DNA of 64,000 nt from DAOUJI01 sp965219565 (GCA_965219565.1 OZ244780.1:2852001-2916000); one strand, 5' to 3'. Positions 1 to 8,556 are shown, counted from the stretch's first letter. The notes: a model not told the origin generated them from the sequence alone. Numbers and translations: made by a program.

Positions 1-2
1 CG

Positions 3-221
3 GAGCCCCTGGGCTATCTGATGCAGTTCCTGACACGCAGAAGAATCCTTGCAGCAGCCATCTTTCTGGACAAAGCCACTTTCGACCCAGCAATCTCCAC
101 TCCCTCGGCTGGTCGCTCTGGACAGTGGGGGGAACGGAGCGAGTGGGCCTTCATTCTAAGGCGAGGAGACGACATGGCGTCCGCGTTGGGCGACTTGATG
201 AACCGCATTTCCGTTTACTAG
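3..221 (+). CDS. C-terminal end of a DUF58-type protein (partial)
   Basis: An open frame runs in from the window edge and stops six bases before the transglutaminase gene. The visible 72 residues include the segment FILRRGDDMASAL, which resembles the end of DUF58 (vWA-like) proteins. In many bacteria MoxR ATPase, DUF58 and a transglutaminase-like membrane protein form one operon, and the close spacing here fits that. The start lies outside the window. The assignment rests mainly on context and is moderate. Confidence 0.6.
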   Translation, partial: EPLGYLMQFLTRRRILAAAIFLDKATFDPAISTPSAGRSGQWGERSEWAFILRRGDDMASALGDLMNRISVY

Positions 222-227
222 ACAGTC

Positions 228-2804
228 ATGACCTTTTCCATGCAAAGCAAGTCCGAAAGTGCGCCGGGGCAGGGCAGAGTCCCGTCGTTGAATGAGATCC
301 TCTTTGTTCTGATTTTGGGCCTGCCGCTGGCGGCCGCCGCCGCAGCCGTCAGCGACGCAAACTGGGTGGACGGGCTTCCACCGCTCATTGCTCTGGCTCT
401 AGCGCCCCTGCCTTTCTGGGCGTTGCTGGCCAGGTCGAGGATTTCCTGGAAGTGGGGCCATCCCCTGGGCTCCCTCATTTCGGTCCTCGGAGCAATCATA
501 ATAGGAGCCTTCACTATCTCGGAGGCGGGCAGCCTGACCGACCTGTTCTCGGAGATCGGTGGATGGTTTGGGGCAATAGGCAGCACGGCCGGGGATAGGG
601 GAGAAGTCACCACAGGCACGTTCCTCATCGGAGTTGTCCTCTTCTGCGGACACTTGACGACTTGGGCGGCATTCAGGGCGAAAGCCCCGGTGGTTCATAT
701 ACTCCCAGGGCTGGCGGCCTTGCTGGTGGTCCTGACATTTTTGCCGTCGAGCTTCTACTGGTACTTTTTCCTGTACGCACTGGTCTCCGCTCCCGGTATA
801 GCTCTAAAACACATGCGGTCACTGAAGGAGGTGACGGGCCTCCAGACCGCCGGGGTGGTTGTGGTCTCAGCAGCCGTCATGGGAATCGCATTGATTCCTG
901 TGTGGCAGGCGCCGGCGCCCGAGGGAATAGTCATTCCCGCGGCCCAGCAGTTCCAGGAGCCGCTGTACAAGTTCCAATCAGGCTGGGCGAGTCTCTTCTA
1001 CGGAGTGCCTGATAGAAAGAACTACGTTTTCTACTCTCCACCGTTGGACTTGGACCAGATTGGGCCCTTCGCTCCTAGAACCGACTTGCCCTTCAAGGAG
1101 GCTAAGGAGCTAAGTGAGCAGGAGATATTCCTGGTAGAGTCGCAGCAGGCCTACCACTGGCGCATGAGAACGTACGAAACATACACCAGTGAAGGCTGGA
1201 CCAGCTCCGACAACCTACTGGCAGTCCAGCAAAGCGACGTTCAGCTGGAAGAAAACACTGAGGGTCTGCGGGACACCAAGCAGGTGGACATCACCGTACG
1301 CATCTTCTCGAAGAGCAATACGCTGGTGACCGTGGGCGAGCCCATCGGGTCCAACATCCCCACGGATGTTGAGATGACCGGACAGGACCCATTCAAGCTT
1401 TTCATAACGAGCCCTCAGACATCCTATCTGCCCGATGACGTGACGGCCTATCGCAATGAACTGGTGAGTTGGATCGACTCTCGAATCGACGGAACGTCCC
1501 AGATGTTGAGGGCTTCAGACGCCCAAGCGCTGCCGGAAGACGAAACGTTGTCCAATCCGGGGCTCGTCTATGCAGAGGTTGAGGATGACTTCCCATCGGG
1601 GGATTTCATAGGAGTGCAGAGGCAAGAGCCGGACCCTCATCAACCCATGGCGCTCCTCAGCGGCAGAGGAGTGCTGAACCCGCCAGTCCGGTACTCGACC
1701 AGCGGAGTGGTCTCTACGGCGTCTCCCGCCTCTTTGCGAACCTCCAGCACAGAATATCCCTTGTGGGTCACGGACAGATACCTTCAATTGCCGGATACCC
1801 TGCCGGACCGGGTGAAGCGGCTGGCGGAGACTATGACCGAGTCCGCAGACAATCCCTATGACAAGGCCCAGGCGATACAGTCCTATCTGCATAGAATTCC
1901 ATACACCCTGGACGTGGCCCTCCCACCCGAAGGCCAGGACTTTGTGGACTTCTTCCTGTTCGAGTTGGGCCGCGGATTCTGCCAGAACTACGCCTCGTCC
2001 ATGGCGACAATGCTCCGCTCCCTAGGCATACCGGCGCGGTTAGTGGTCGGGTTCGGTCCGGGCGAATACGACGAGGACCGGGGAGGCTGGGTGGTCAGGG
2101 CCAGGCACTACCACGCCTGGACGGAAGTCTACTTCCCAGAGTACGGGTGGGTGGAGTTCGAGCCAACCCCCGCCGACGTTCAGGACTCACTGGTCAGCTT
2201 GGGGTTCACACCAGGCGCCGGAAGACTGGCCACTGGAGGCGTCGCCGCCGACGCCTGCGAGGAATTCATACCTGGGATATGCGAAGAGGACGGCCTGGGT
2301 ACCGGTGACGAGTTGTTCGAGGAGTTGGATGACCTCGGGACGCTCAACGATCGCCCATCCGACGGCCAGGGACAAACCGGAGGCGGGGTTTCTGCGCTAA
2401 CAGCGTTTATCGCGACCGTCGTGGCGCTGGCGGTGGTCTTGCCAGTCGGAGGAATGGTCTACGCCAAGTGGAACTTGTCCCGAATGCCTTATGTCACGTC
2501 GGTATATGCGTCTACGAGGATTCTGGCCAGCATGGCTGGGCTCGGACCGAAACCCCAGGAGACCCCTTGGGAGTACAACAGACGACTGGCCCAGGCCATT
2601 CCTGAGCATACAGCCGACCTGTCGTACATCACCGCCAGGTACGTCAAGGACGTTTACGGCGACCCCGACGGCGTCGATCGCCTCACGGGCCAGGACATGC
2701 ACCCGGTGAAACAATCGTGGAAGTCTGTGCGCAACGGGCTCATTAAATGCATCGCCCTGAGATTGGTCCCCGAGCGTTTCCGCGGAGACCCTGATTTATC
2801 GTGA
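228..2804 (+). CDS. Transglutaminase-like membrane protein (TgpA type)
   Basis: This 858-residue protein starts with several hydrophobic helices (about residues 22-220), followed by a large extracytoplasmic region and a transglutaminase core. The catalytic Cys lies in GRGFCQNYASSMATMLRSLG, the His in RARHYHAWTEVYF and the acidic residue in YGWVEFEPTP. A further membrane helix follows (about residues 725-750) and a cytoplasmic tail with a DUF4129-like segment. The order is that of TgpA/YebA proteins, which act on the outer side of the membrane; their substrate is generally unknown. It starts six bases after the DUF58-type gene, suggesting translational coupling. Confidence 0.85.
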   Translation: MTFSMQSKSESAPGQGRVPSLNEILFVLILGLPLAAAAAAVSDANWVDGLPPLIALALAPLPFWALLARSRISWKWGHPLGSLISVLGAIIIGAFTISEAGSLTDLFSEIGGWFGAIGSTAGDRGEVTTGTFLIGVVLFCGHLTTWAAFRAKAPVVHILPGLAALLVVLTFLPSSFYWYFFLYALVSAPGIALKHMRSLKEVTGLQTAGVVVVSAAVMGIALIPVWQAPAPEGIVIPAAQQFQEPLYKFQSGWASLFYGVPDRKNYVFYSPPLDLDQIGPFAPRTDLPFKEAKELSEQEIFLVESQQAYHWRMRTYETYTSEGWTSSDNLLAVQQSDVQLEENTEGLRDTKQVDITVRIFSKSNTLVTVGEPIGSNIPTDVEMTGQDPFKLFITSPQTSYLPDDVTAYRNELVSWIDSRIDGTSQMLRASDAQALPEDETLSNPGLVYAEVEDDFPSGDFIGVQRQEPDPHQPMALLSGRGVLNPPVRYSTSGVVSTASPASLRTSSTEYPLWVTDRYLQLPDTLPDRVKRLAETMTESADNPYDKAQAIQSYLHRIPYTLDVALPPEGQDFVDFFLFELGRGFCQNYASSMATMLRSLGIPARLVVGFGPGEYDEDRGGWVVRARHYHAWTEVYFPEYGWVEFEPTPADVQDSLVSLGFTPGAGRLATGGVAADACEEFIPGICEEDGLGTGDELFEELDDLGTLNDRPSDGQGQTGGGVSALTAFIATVVALAVVLPVGGMVYAKWNLSRMPYVTSVYASTRILASMAGLGPKPQETPWEYNRRLAQAIPEHTADLSYITARYVKDVYGDPDGVDRLTGQDMHPVKQSWKSVRNGLIKCIALRLVPERFRGDPDLS

Positions 2805-2834
2805 ACACGCACTGAGTGTTTCGAGAGGAGATAT

Positions 2835-3395
2835 ATGTCCGGACCTCTTTCTGCCCACAACGATACGTCCAATAGCGACAAGGACGCTGACATAGCATCC
2901 TTACCCAAAGGTCCGAGCCGAGAGAGAAGTTATCGCAGCACAGTCCTCGAATGTGACGCTGAAACCCTGGGAACAATGCTCAAACGGGCCGACTTCAGCA
3001 TCGCGGGCAAGGACTTTTCGATATTTTGCGACGAGCCGGAGACAATAGGAGGAGACAACTCAGCTCCGCCGCCCATGGCCTACCTGGCGGCGGCCATCCT
3101 CTTTTGAGAGATGACCCAGATTGGGAGGTACTCCCATCAAATGAAGGTCACCATCGACAAGGTCAAGGCCCATGTTTCCCTGCACTTGGAACTCAGCGGG
3201 TCGGTATTGGAGGGATCTATCCAAGCGCGCGTTCCCAGGGTCGAGACCCACTTCGAGGTTGAGTCTGCTGAAGACCCAGACAAGGTCGCTGCAGTCTTGC
3301 GCAACGCCAGGGCGGGGTGCTACATGCGGGCCGCCTTGACGGCTCCGGTGGTCTTCCAAGACACGACCAAGCTGAACGGGGCAGACTTCAGCTAA
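2835..3395 (+). CDS. OsmC-like peroxiredoxin, probable selenoprotein (Sec at TGA 3105-3107)
   Basis: Read through one in-frame TGA, this frame gives a 186-residue OsmC/Ohr-fold protein. Before the TGA is PPPMAYLAAAILF and directly after it EMTQIGRYSHQMKV, so the TGA (residue 91) occupies the place of the family's first redox cysteine at the start of the long central helix. The second cysteine is present at residue 162 in NARAGCYMRAAL. The ATG at 2835 has a good ribosome site (GAGAGGAG). The downstream ATG at 3111 has none, so two separate genes are unlikely. A SECIS-like hairpin follows the TGA. Expected role: thiol/selenol reduction of organic hydroperoxides. A true nonsense mutation is the main alternative. 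Confidence 0.85.
3119..3138 (+). promoter_or_regulatory. Candidate bacterial SECIS hairpin of the OsmC-like gene
   Basis: Eleven bases after the TGA the RNA can fold as GA, bulged U, then UGGGAG paired with CUCCCA, closed by the loop GUA, with UC pairing the lower GA. The apical loop begins 20 bases after the TGA and its first base is G. Bacterial SECIS elements lie inside the coding region just after the UGA, with a loop roughly 16-37 bases away, often with a bulged U and a G at the start of the loop. All of these are met; SelB binding is inferred. Confidence 0.7.
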
Positions 3396-3467
3396 CGCCA
3401 GCTCGAGTGAACACGGAACGTGAATCATGCGACTAGACTGCGAAGGCGATATAGAGGAGGGACGGCA

Positions 3468-3830
3468 ATGGCAGATTTCAAACTGAACCACCTGCACTTC
3501 AAGACTGCGGACCCCAAAGCCACAGCCGACTGGTACGTGAACAACCTGGGAGCAACGGTTGTGCAGGAAATCGGAGACATCGGCTACAAGCTGGACCTGC
3601 ATGGCATCCCCATGAATGTGACGACGTTGGTGGAGGGCCAACCCATCGAGCAGTTTTACGGGCTGGAGCATGTAGCCATAGACACCAATGACCTGCCCGG
3701 CACGGTGGCCCAGTTGGAAGGGTCAGGGGCCAAGATACTCGCCCAGTTCCAGGTAGGAAGCGGGCGCAACGTGTGCTTCTTCGAGGGCCCTGACGGAGTC
3801 AGGCTGGAAGTCCTGGAAACGCCGGGATAG
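3468..3830 (+). CDS. VOC superfamily (glyoxalase/bleomycin-resistance fold) protein
   Basis: This is a 120-residue single VOC domain. The start HLHFKTADPKATADWYVNNLG is typical of glyoxalase-like proteins, and the end GRNVCFFEGPDGVRLEVLE carries the conserved metal-binding Glu region. The ATG at 3468 is chosen because GAGGAGGG stands just upstream; an earlier in-frame ATG at 3420 lacks a site. It lies 72 bases after the OsmC-like gene on the same strand. A dioxygenase, lyase or epimerase role cannot be told apart from sequence. Confidence 0.8.
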   Translation: MADFKLNHLHFKTADPKATADWYVNNLGATVVQEIGDIGYKLDLHGIPMNVTTLVEGQPIEQFYGLEHVAIDTNDLPGTVAQLEGSGAKILAQFQVGSGRNVCFFEGPDGVRLEVLETPG

Positions 3831-3845
3831 GACTCCCCTATACCG

Positions 3846-5432
3846 TCAGTCCTCGATGGGCTGTGCAAATTCCTCGCGGAGCACCCGTTTCAGCACCTTG
3901 CCCAAGGGGTTGCGGGGCAGTTCGTCGACGAACACCACGTCCTCCGGGCGCTTGAAGCTGGACAGGTGTTCGTGGCAATGCTCAATCAGCTCTTCCGGCG
4001 ACGCTGTCCGCTCCTCCTTGAGTACGATGACGGCTCGGACTCGTTCGCCCCATTCCACGTCGGGGACGCCAATTATAGCCGCGTCGTCCACGGCAGAGTG
4101 AGAACGCAGGACGCTTTCCACTTCCTCGGGGGAGACCATCTCACCGCCCCGTTTGATGAAGTCCCTTGCCCTGCCGGACAGGAAGATGTAGCCGTCTTCG
4201 TCCTGGTATCCCAAATCGCCTGTGTAGACCCATCCGCCTCGGATTGCGTTCTGGGTGGCGTCTTCCTGGTTCCAGTATCCCTTCATCATTCGGGCGCCAG
4301 CGGCGACTATCTCGCCGATTTCGCCAGTTTCAATCTCCTCCCCATCCTCGTTGACTATGCGCACCTCCACGTCGTCGAGGGGCTTTCCAATGGAGGTGAG
4401 CCGCTTCAGCTTCTTCTCGACTTCCTCGGGAGTCCCTTCCAGCACATGGTCGTCAGGCGGAAGCATAGTGATGGTGGACGCCGTTTCCGTCTGTCCGAAA
4501 GCGTTGATGAACCGTGCTCCTGGGAACTCTTCGATGGCGCGACTGATGACCTCCAGAGGCATGGGGGCTGCACCGTAGGTAATGACTTCGAGGCTGGACA
4601 GGTCGTAGTTAGAGAACTCAGGGTGGTCAATGAGCCGCTTTATCATCGTCGGGACCAGCATCGCTCTATTAGCCCGCTCCTTTTGGACCAGTTCCATCCA
4701 CTCGACGGGTTCGAACTGGCGCATCACCACCAGAGACCTGCCTCCGTAGACGGCGGCCATCATCCCCTGAATGCCCGCGATGTGATACAGGGGCACCGTG
4801 AGGAGGTTCTTCTCCTCTTCCTCGTCGGGGTCTGGTGGAGTGACGTTGGTCAGCAGGTACGAAGTGAAGCTTTGCTGGGTCAGCATCACCGCTTTAGGGT
4901 GGCCGGTCGTGCCGGCGGTGAACATCAGGATGGTAGTGTCGTCGTCGTCGGCTTCTGGAAAGTGGAGTTGGTCTGGCGCCGCCGAAGTGAGCAGACCCTC
5001 GTATGAAAGCCAATGGCCCTCAGTGTCTCCTCCGACCGGAGCTTCACCGTCAAGAGCTATCAGGTTGGAGGGCAGCATTCCAGGGTTAATCGAGTCGACC
5101 AGGCTCAGGTACCGGCCCCCTACGAGAAACACCGAAGGGTCGGCGTCGCTCAGCATGTAGGCGATTTCCTCTGCCCTCGCCCTGAAGTTGAAGGGCACGT
5201 AGATGGCGTCCAAGGCGGCGGCGGCGAAATAGGTTTCAATCACCTGATTGGTGTTCACCTGCATGGACGCCACCCGGTCTCCGGGTCCCACGCCCAGGTT
5301 GGACAGGGCATTGGCCAGTCTGGACACCCGCTCTTGCAGGTCTTCGTAAGTGTACCGGTGTTCCTCGAACACGACAGCCGTGCGGTCGGGGACAATTGCA
5401 TTGGCAATGATCAGAAACTCCGTGGTGTTCAT
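3846..5432 (-). CDS. AMP-forming acyl-CoA synthetase / ligase
   Basis: This 528-residue member of the ANL superfamily activates a carboxylic acid to acyl-AMP and then acyl-CoA. The P-loop-like A3 motif ILMFTAGTTGHPKAVMLTQ is intact, followed by INAFGQTETAS (A5), WVYTGDLGYQDEDGYIFLSGR (A7/A8 hinge) and the C-terminal catalytic Lys in PRNPLGKVLKRVLRE. Length is normal. Position 67 bases downstream of a crotonase on the same strand suggests a shared transcript in fatty- or aromatic-acid catabolism. The substrate is not predictable. Confidence 0.92.
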   Translation of the reverse strand: MNTTEFLIIANAIVPDRTAVVFEEHRYTYEDLQERVSRLANALSNLGVGPGDRVASMQVNTNQVIETYFAAAALDAIYVPFNFRARAEEIAYMLSDADPSVFLVGGRYLSLVDSINPGMLPSNLIALDGEAPVGGDTEGHWLSYEGLLTSAAPDQLHFPEADDDDTTILMFTAGTTGHPKAVMLTQQSFTSYLLTNVTPPDPDEEEEKNLLTVPLYHIAGIQGMMAAVYGGRSLVVMRQFEPVEWMELVQKERANRAMLVPTMIKRLIDHPEFSNYDLSSLEVITYGAAPMPLEVISRAIEEFPGARFINAFGQTETASTITMLPPDDHVLEGTPEEVEKKLKRLTSIGKPLDDVEVRIVNEDGEEIETGEIGEIVAAGARMMKGYWNQEDATQNAIRGGWVYTGDLGYQDEDGYIFLSGRARDFIKRGGEMVSPEEVESVLRSHSAVDDAAIIGVPDVEWGERVRAVIVLKEERTASPEELIEHCHEHLSSFKRPEDVVFVDELPRNPLGKVLKRVLREEFAQPIED

Positions 5433-5499
5433 TCAGCGTCCTCCAGGCATTGGCGGCCAACTAATGGAGTCATACTGTCGGCGCCGACTCAGTATTGTA

Positions 5500-6231
5500 T
5501 CAGAGGGCGCCAGTTTCCCCCAACGTCTTGAGCGCCAGGCGGGTCTCCAGCTCCAACGCCCGCTCCAGAGGCAGGTCCATCCCCCGTCGCGCCGCCTGCT
5601 TGACCGCCGCCGCAACAACAGGATCGAGGGACTCCAGATTGTGGGCAACGTCGCTAACCATGTCATCAAGCTCATCCCTGGGCGCCACGCGGGTGACAAG
5701 TCCAAGAGTTCGAGCTTCGGCTGCGGCGATTCTTCTGCGTGTCAGAAGCAGGTCCAGGGCCGCTCCCGGGCCGACGGTCCTGGGTAGTGTCACGACTCCA
5801 CCAGCGGCAGGAATCAATCCGAGAGAGGCTTCGGGAAGGCCGAAGACAGCGTCTTCCGACGCTATGCGAATATCGCATAAGAGGGCCATTTCCACTCCTG
5901 AGCCGAGACAATACCCGTGTATGGCCGCGACCATGGGCTTGGATACGCTGAGAAACAGGCCCCATATGTCCCTCAGCCACCGCACCTGTCGGGCGACGGC
6001 AAGAGAAGGAGCGGTCCCAAATTCGGACAGGTCGGCTCCAGCGCAAAAAGCTGGACCTTCTCCCGACAAGACCATCGCCCGGACCTCCGGGTCATCTCTC
6101 ACGGCGGAGAGGGCTTGGTAGAGGTCGTCGCGCATCGTGGTGTTGTACGCATTGCGAACATGGGGCCGGTTCAGAGAAATCCGTGCCACGGCCCCCGTTT
6201 TGCTGTAGAGGAGCGTCTCAAAAGCAATCAT
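5500..6231 (-). CDS. Enoyl-CoA hydratase/isomerase (crotonase) family
   Basis: The 243-residue protein has the crotonase pattern: ISLNRPHVRNAYNT at the N-terminus, the oxyanion-hole segment GEGPAFCAGADLSEFG, the segment GYCLGSGVEMALLCDIR with the first catalytic Glu and LPEASLGLIPAAGGVVTLPR with the second. Both acids expected for hydratase activity are present. It probably shares a transcript with the acyl-CoA synthetase immediately downstream. The IS110-type element lies in its upstream region and may affect its promoter. Confidence 0.88.
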   Translation of the reverse strand: MIAFETLLYSKTGAVARISLNRPHVRNAYNTTMRDDLYQALSAVRDDPEVRAMVLSGEGPAFCAGADLSEFGTAPSLAVARQVRWLRDIWGLFLSVSKPMVAAIHGYCLGSGVEMALLCDIRIASEDAVFGLPEASLGLIPAAGGVVTLPRTVGPGAALDLLLTRRRIAAAEARTLGLVTRVAPRDELDDMVSDVAHNLESLDPVVAAAVKQAARRGMDLPLERALELETRLALKTLGETGAL

Positions 6232-6310
6232 GGCGTCAAAACCAAGGCCTGCATACGCTGGAAGACGCCTGTTCCAGAGGCGCTCCCGTTATTCTCCCCA
6301 GCGCCAATGC

Positions 6311-6343
6311 CATTCCGAACGCAGCGCCGCGGAGTGAGGAATC
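6311..6343 (+). repeat. Dispersed palindromic repeat, left flank of the IS110-type element
   Basis: The stretch begins CATTCCGAACGCAGCG and ends GAGTGAGGAATCT. Its reverse complement resembles the repeat at 7608-7633 on the other side of the transposase, with a few extra bases in the middle. It looks like a short dispersed palindromic element of the kind that recurs in noncoding DNA. Confidence 0.55.
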
Positions 6344-6375
6344 TTGTGTGATGAAGACGTGTTAGTGTGTGGGAG

Positions 6376-6542
6376 TCAGGGTGCGGCAGGCCGCAGGAAT
6401 CATGGTCCTCTAAAGACCGAACTTTAGCGTCAGCCGCCGCACCATGCTCATTAAAGCCCGAACAGTTGTCAGGGTCAACGAGCCCGGACCTGCAAGAAGG
6501 GGATGTGATGAGCACAGACGCGGCGAGAGGGGTGGACGCAAC
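6376..6542 (+). ncRNA. Candidate bridge-RNA region of the IS110-type element
   Basis: Upstream of the transposase, GGTGCGGC (6380-6387) pairs perfectly with GCCGCACC (6436-6443). Nested inside is CTAAAG/CTTTAG (6410-6415 with 6422-6427) around a six-base loop, and GCGGC/GCCGC offers an alternative hairpin at 6383-6394. In the IS110 group the noncoding left end encodes a structured bridge RNA with guide loops for donor and target DNA. The location and nested stems fit; the guide loops themselves are not identified here. Confidence 0.45.
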
Positions 6543-7514
6543 ATGAGCGCAGACGCGGTGATGGGAGTGGACGTAAGCGGCAAGCGCCTGGATGTTCACA
6601 TATTGCCCCAAGAGCGGACCGGGAGGTTCGCCAACGACCCTGTCGGGATCGGTGAGTTGATCGACTTGGCCAAGGAGTTGGATGTGGGCCTCATCGTGAT
6701 GGAGGCCACAGGCGGCCTTGAGAGGGCCCTCACGGTGGACTGCGGCCTCCGCCGGATGCCGGTGGCGGTGATGAATCCCAGACAGATAAGGGACTTCGCC
6801 CGCTCCACAGGCAGACTTGCCAAGACCGACGCCCTGGACGCCCAGGTCATAGCCCGGTTCGCCGCCGCCGTGAGGCCTGAGGTCCGTCCTCTCCCGGACG
6901 CCGAGGCGGCCCGGCTCAAGGCTCTTGTGGCGCGCAGACAGCAGATCGTAGAGATGAGAACCGCTGAGTCCAATCGCCTCAAGCGTGCGTCCAAGGCTGT
7001 TCATCGCGGCATTGAGAGGCACATCCAGTATCTCACCCAGGAGCTGGAGGACCTGGACCGGGAGATGGAAGACTTCATCAAGGAGAACGCGGCTTGGACG
7101 GGGAAAGCGAAGGCGCTCAAAGACGTTCCGGGCATAGGGAGCGTGTCGTGCATGACCCTTCTGGCGTCCCTTCCTGAATTGGGCAGCCTCAATCGAAGGG
7201 AGATAGCCGCCCTGGTGGGAGTGGCCCCGTTGAACCGGGACAGTGGGACCCATAGGGGGAAACGGAGCGTCTGGGGAGGCCGCGCCAACGTCAGAAGGAC
7301 GCTGTACATGGCGGGCATGAGCGCCAGAGTCCACAATCCCCTGATAAAGACTTTCTATGAACGGTTGGTGGGGAACGGGAAGCCCTCCAAGGTGGCTATG
7401 GTGGCCTGCATGCGTAAGCTGTTGACCATCATCAACGCCATGTTGAGGGACGGAACAACCTGGAATCAGCTCAACCACACCAGCAACCCTTCCCTCGTCC
7501 AACACAGTTGCTAA
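6543..7514 (+). CDS. IS110-family transposase (DEDD bridge recombinase)
   Basis: The 323-residue protein has the RuvC-like DEDD set at D10 (MGVDVSGKRLDVH), E54 (VMEATGGLE) and D96/D99 (KTDALDAQ). A helix-hairpin-helix segment VPGIGSVSCMTLLASLPELG follows, then the C-terminal transposase_20 domain with the conserved serine S234 in NRDSGTHRGKR. The ATG at 6543 follows a purine-rich GAGAGGGGTGG. An in-frame start at 6444 would overlap the structured leader and is less likely. The frame is intact, so the element may be active. Confidence 0.92.
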   Translation: MSADAVMGVDVSGKRLDVHILPQERTGRFANDPVGIGELIDLAKELDVGLIVMEATGGLERALTVDCGLRRMPVAVMNPRQIRDFARSTGRLAKTDALDAQVIARFAAAVRPEVRPLPDAEAARLKALVARRQQIVEMRTAESNRLKRASKAVHRGIERHIQYLTQELEDLDREMEDFIKENAAWTGKAKALKDVPGIGSVSCMTLLASLPELGSLNRREIAALVGVAPLNRDSGTHRGKRSVWGGRANVRRTLYMAGMSARVHNPLIKTFYERLVGNGKPSKVAMVACMRKLLTIINAMLRDGTTWNQLNHTSNPSLVQHSC

Positions 7515-7607
7515 AATCCTTGTCATCAAACCTTCGCCGTCAGAAATGCAACCCCGAGGGGAGAGACCTGTCAGTCAAATTGCCTCTTGACTCCAAACAA
7601 CGTCCTG

Positions 7608-7633
7608 AGATTCCTCGCTGCGCTCGGAATGAC
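7608..7633 (+). repeat. Dispersed palindromic repeat, right flank of the IS110-type element
   Basis: The stretch runs from AGATTCCTCGCTGCG to CTCGGAATGAC, with ATTCC and GGAAT as its inverted ends. It is related to the repeat at 6311-6343 in inverse orientation. Together they bracket the insertion element in otherwise gene-free DNA between two crotonase genes. Confidence 0.55.
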
Positions 7634-7707
7634 AGGTTAAGAGATTTCTGCTCTCTGCTTTGATCTTAACCACCGTGCGAGTCCGAGATTCCCGCTTGGT
7701 ACGGGAA

Positions 7708-8541
7708 TCATTCGCCTCGGAACTCAGGGTTCCGTTTCTCGAAGAAGGACTTCAGTCCCTCGGCGCGGTCCTGTGTGCTCTGGAGGATGACGCTGAGATC
7801 GGCCTCCAGCCCCAGTCCTTGGGCAACGGTCATGTCCATCCCTGACATGATCGCCTCTTTGATGTACCTGGAGGCAATGGGGGCCGCCGAGGCGATGAGA
7901 CCGGCAAGGTCCAGCGCCGCTTCCAGGGCGTGGCCCGGCTCGCTAATCCGGTTGACCAGCCCGGCAGCCATAGCTTCCTGCGCGTCTATCAACCGGGAAG
8001 TCAGAAGCATGTCCAGCGCCAGTGTCGGGCCTGCAAGACGGGTCAGGCGTTGGGTCCCTCCGTCCCAGGGCATCCTCCCCGACGAGACATCTATGAACCC
8101 CATGAGCGCCGCAGGGTCGGCGACCCTTAGGTCACAGGCCAGGGCTAATTCCAGGCCGTGGTCGGTTGCATCGCCGTTCAAGGCCGCTATGACAGGGACC
8201 TCCAACCCGGCGATGGCTGATGCCGCCTGATGGAGCGCCAACCACTGCTCTCGGGCTAGCCCGTGTTTCTGTGCGCCCGAGGCTGTTAGCTTTTCTCTGC
8301 CGCATGAAAAACTGGCTCCCAGTCCGGTGACCACCACGGCTCTAAGCCCCTCAGTCTCCTCTGTCAGGAGTCCGCAGGATTCACGGATGTCGCCAGCCAT
8401 ATCTAGGTTCACTCGATTGCGGGACCGAGGCCTATTGAGGGTGATAGTCGCCACTGTCCCACCAAGAGACAACCTAAGGGTTTTTAGTTTTAGTGTTCTT
8501 TGACCGGATTCCGTCATGAGGATAAGCAGCTCCGTGGGCAT
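7708..8541 (-). CDS. Crotonase-family protein with altered second catalytic site
   Basis: This 277-residue crotonase-fold protein keeps VATITLNRPRSRNRVN, the oxyanion segment LGASFSCGREKL and DHGLELALACDLR with the first acidic residue. Where the family has PE-x-x-x-G it reads IDVSSGRMPWDGGTQRL, so the second catalytic Glu is missing. It may therefore be an isomerase, hydrolase or a hydratase with changed mechanism. The 5' end faces groES. The ATG at 8541 has no clear ribosome site, and an ATG at 8517 with GGAG upstream is possible. Confidence 0.8.
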   Translation of the reverse strand: MPTELLILMTESGQRTLKLKTLRLSLGGTVATITLNRPRSRNRVNLDMAGDIRESCGLLTEETEGLRAVVVTGLGASFSCGREKLTASGAQKHGLAREQWLALHQAASAIAGLEVPVIAALNGDATDHGLELALACDLRVADPAALMGFIDVSSGRMPWDGGTQRLTRLAGPTLALDMLLTSRLIDAQEAMAAGLVNRISEPGHALEAALDLAGLIASAAPIASRYIKEAIMSGMDMTVAQGLGLEADLSVILQSTQDRAEGLKSFFEKRNPEFRGE

Positions 8542-8556
8542 GGAGACAGTCGATTC

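Larger units (their letters stand above)
6350..7560 (+). mobile_element. IS110-family insertion sequence (ends approximate)
   Basis: A single DEDD transposase gene is preceded by about 190 bases of structured noncoding DNA and followed by a short noncoding end. This fits the IS110 group, which lacks long terminal inverted repeats and leaves little or no target duplication. The exact ends cannot be fixed from one copy, so the borders given are estimates. Inverted copies of a dispersed palindromic repeat lie just outside both sides. Confidence 0.6.

Noticed and set aside
3111..3395. A separate small gene starting at the ATG after the TGA in the OsmC-like locus.
   Set aside because: There is no ribosome site, and the sequence continues the OsmC fold in the same frame directly from the preceding part.
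3966..5006. A 346-codon plus-strand frame.
   Set aside because: It lies opposite the acyl-CoA synthetase, whose motifs are all intact, and has no ribosome site or recognisable domain.
6228..7529. A 433-codon open frame on the minus strand opposite the transposase.
   Set aside because: It is antisense to a well-supported IS110 transposase and its translation has no family features; it is a by-product of GC-rich codon use.
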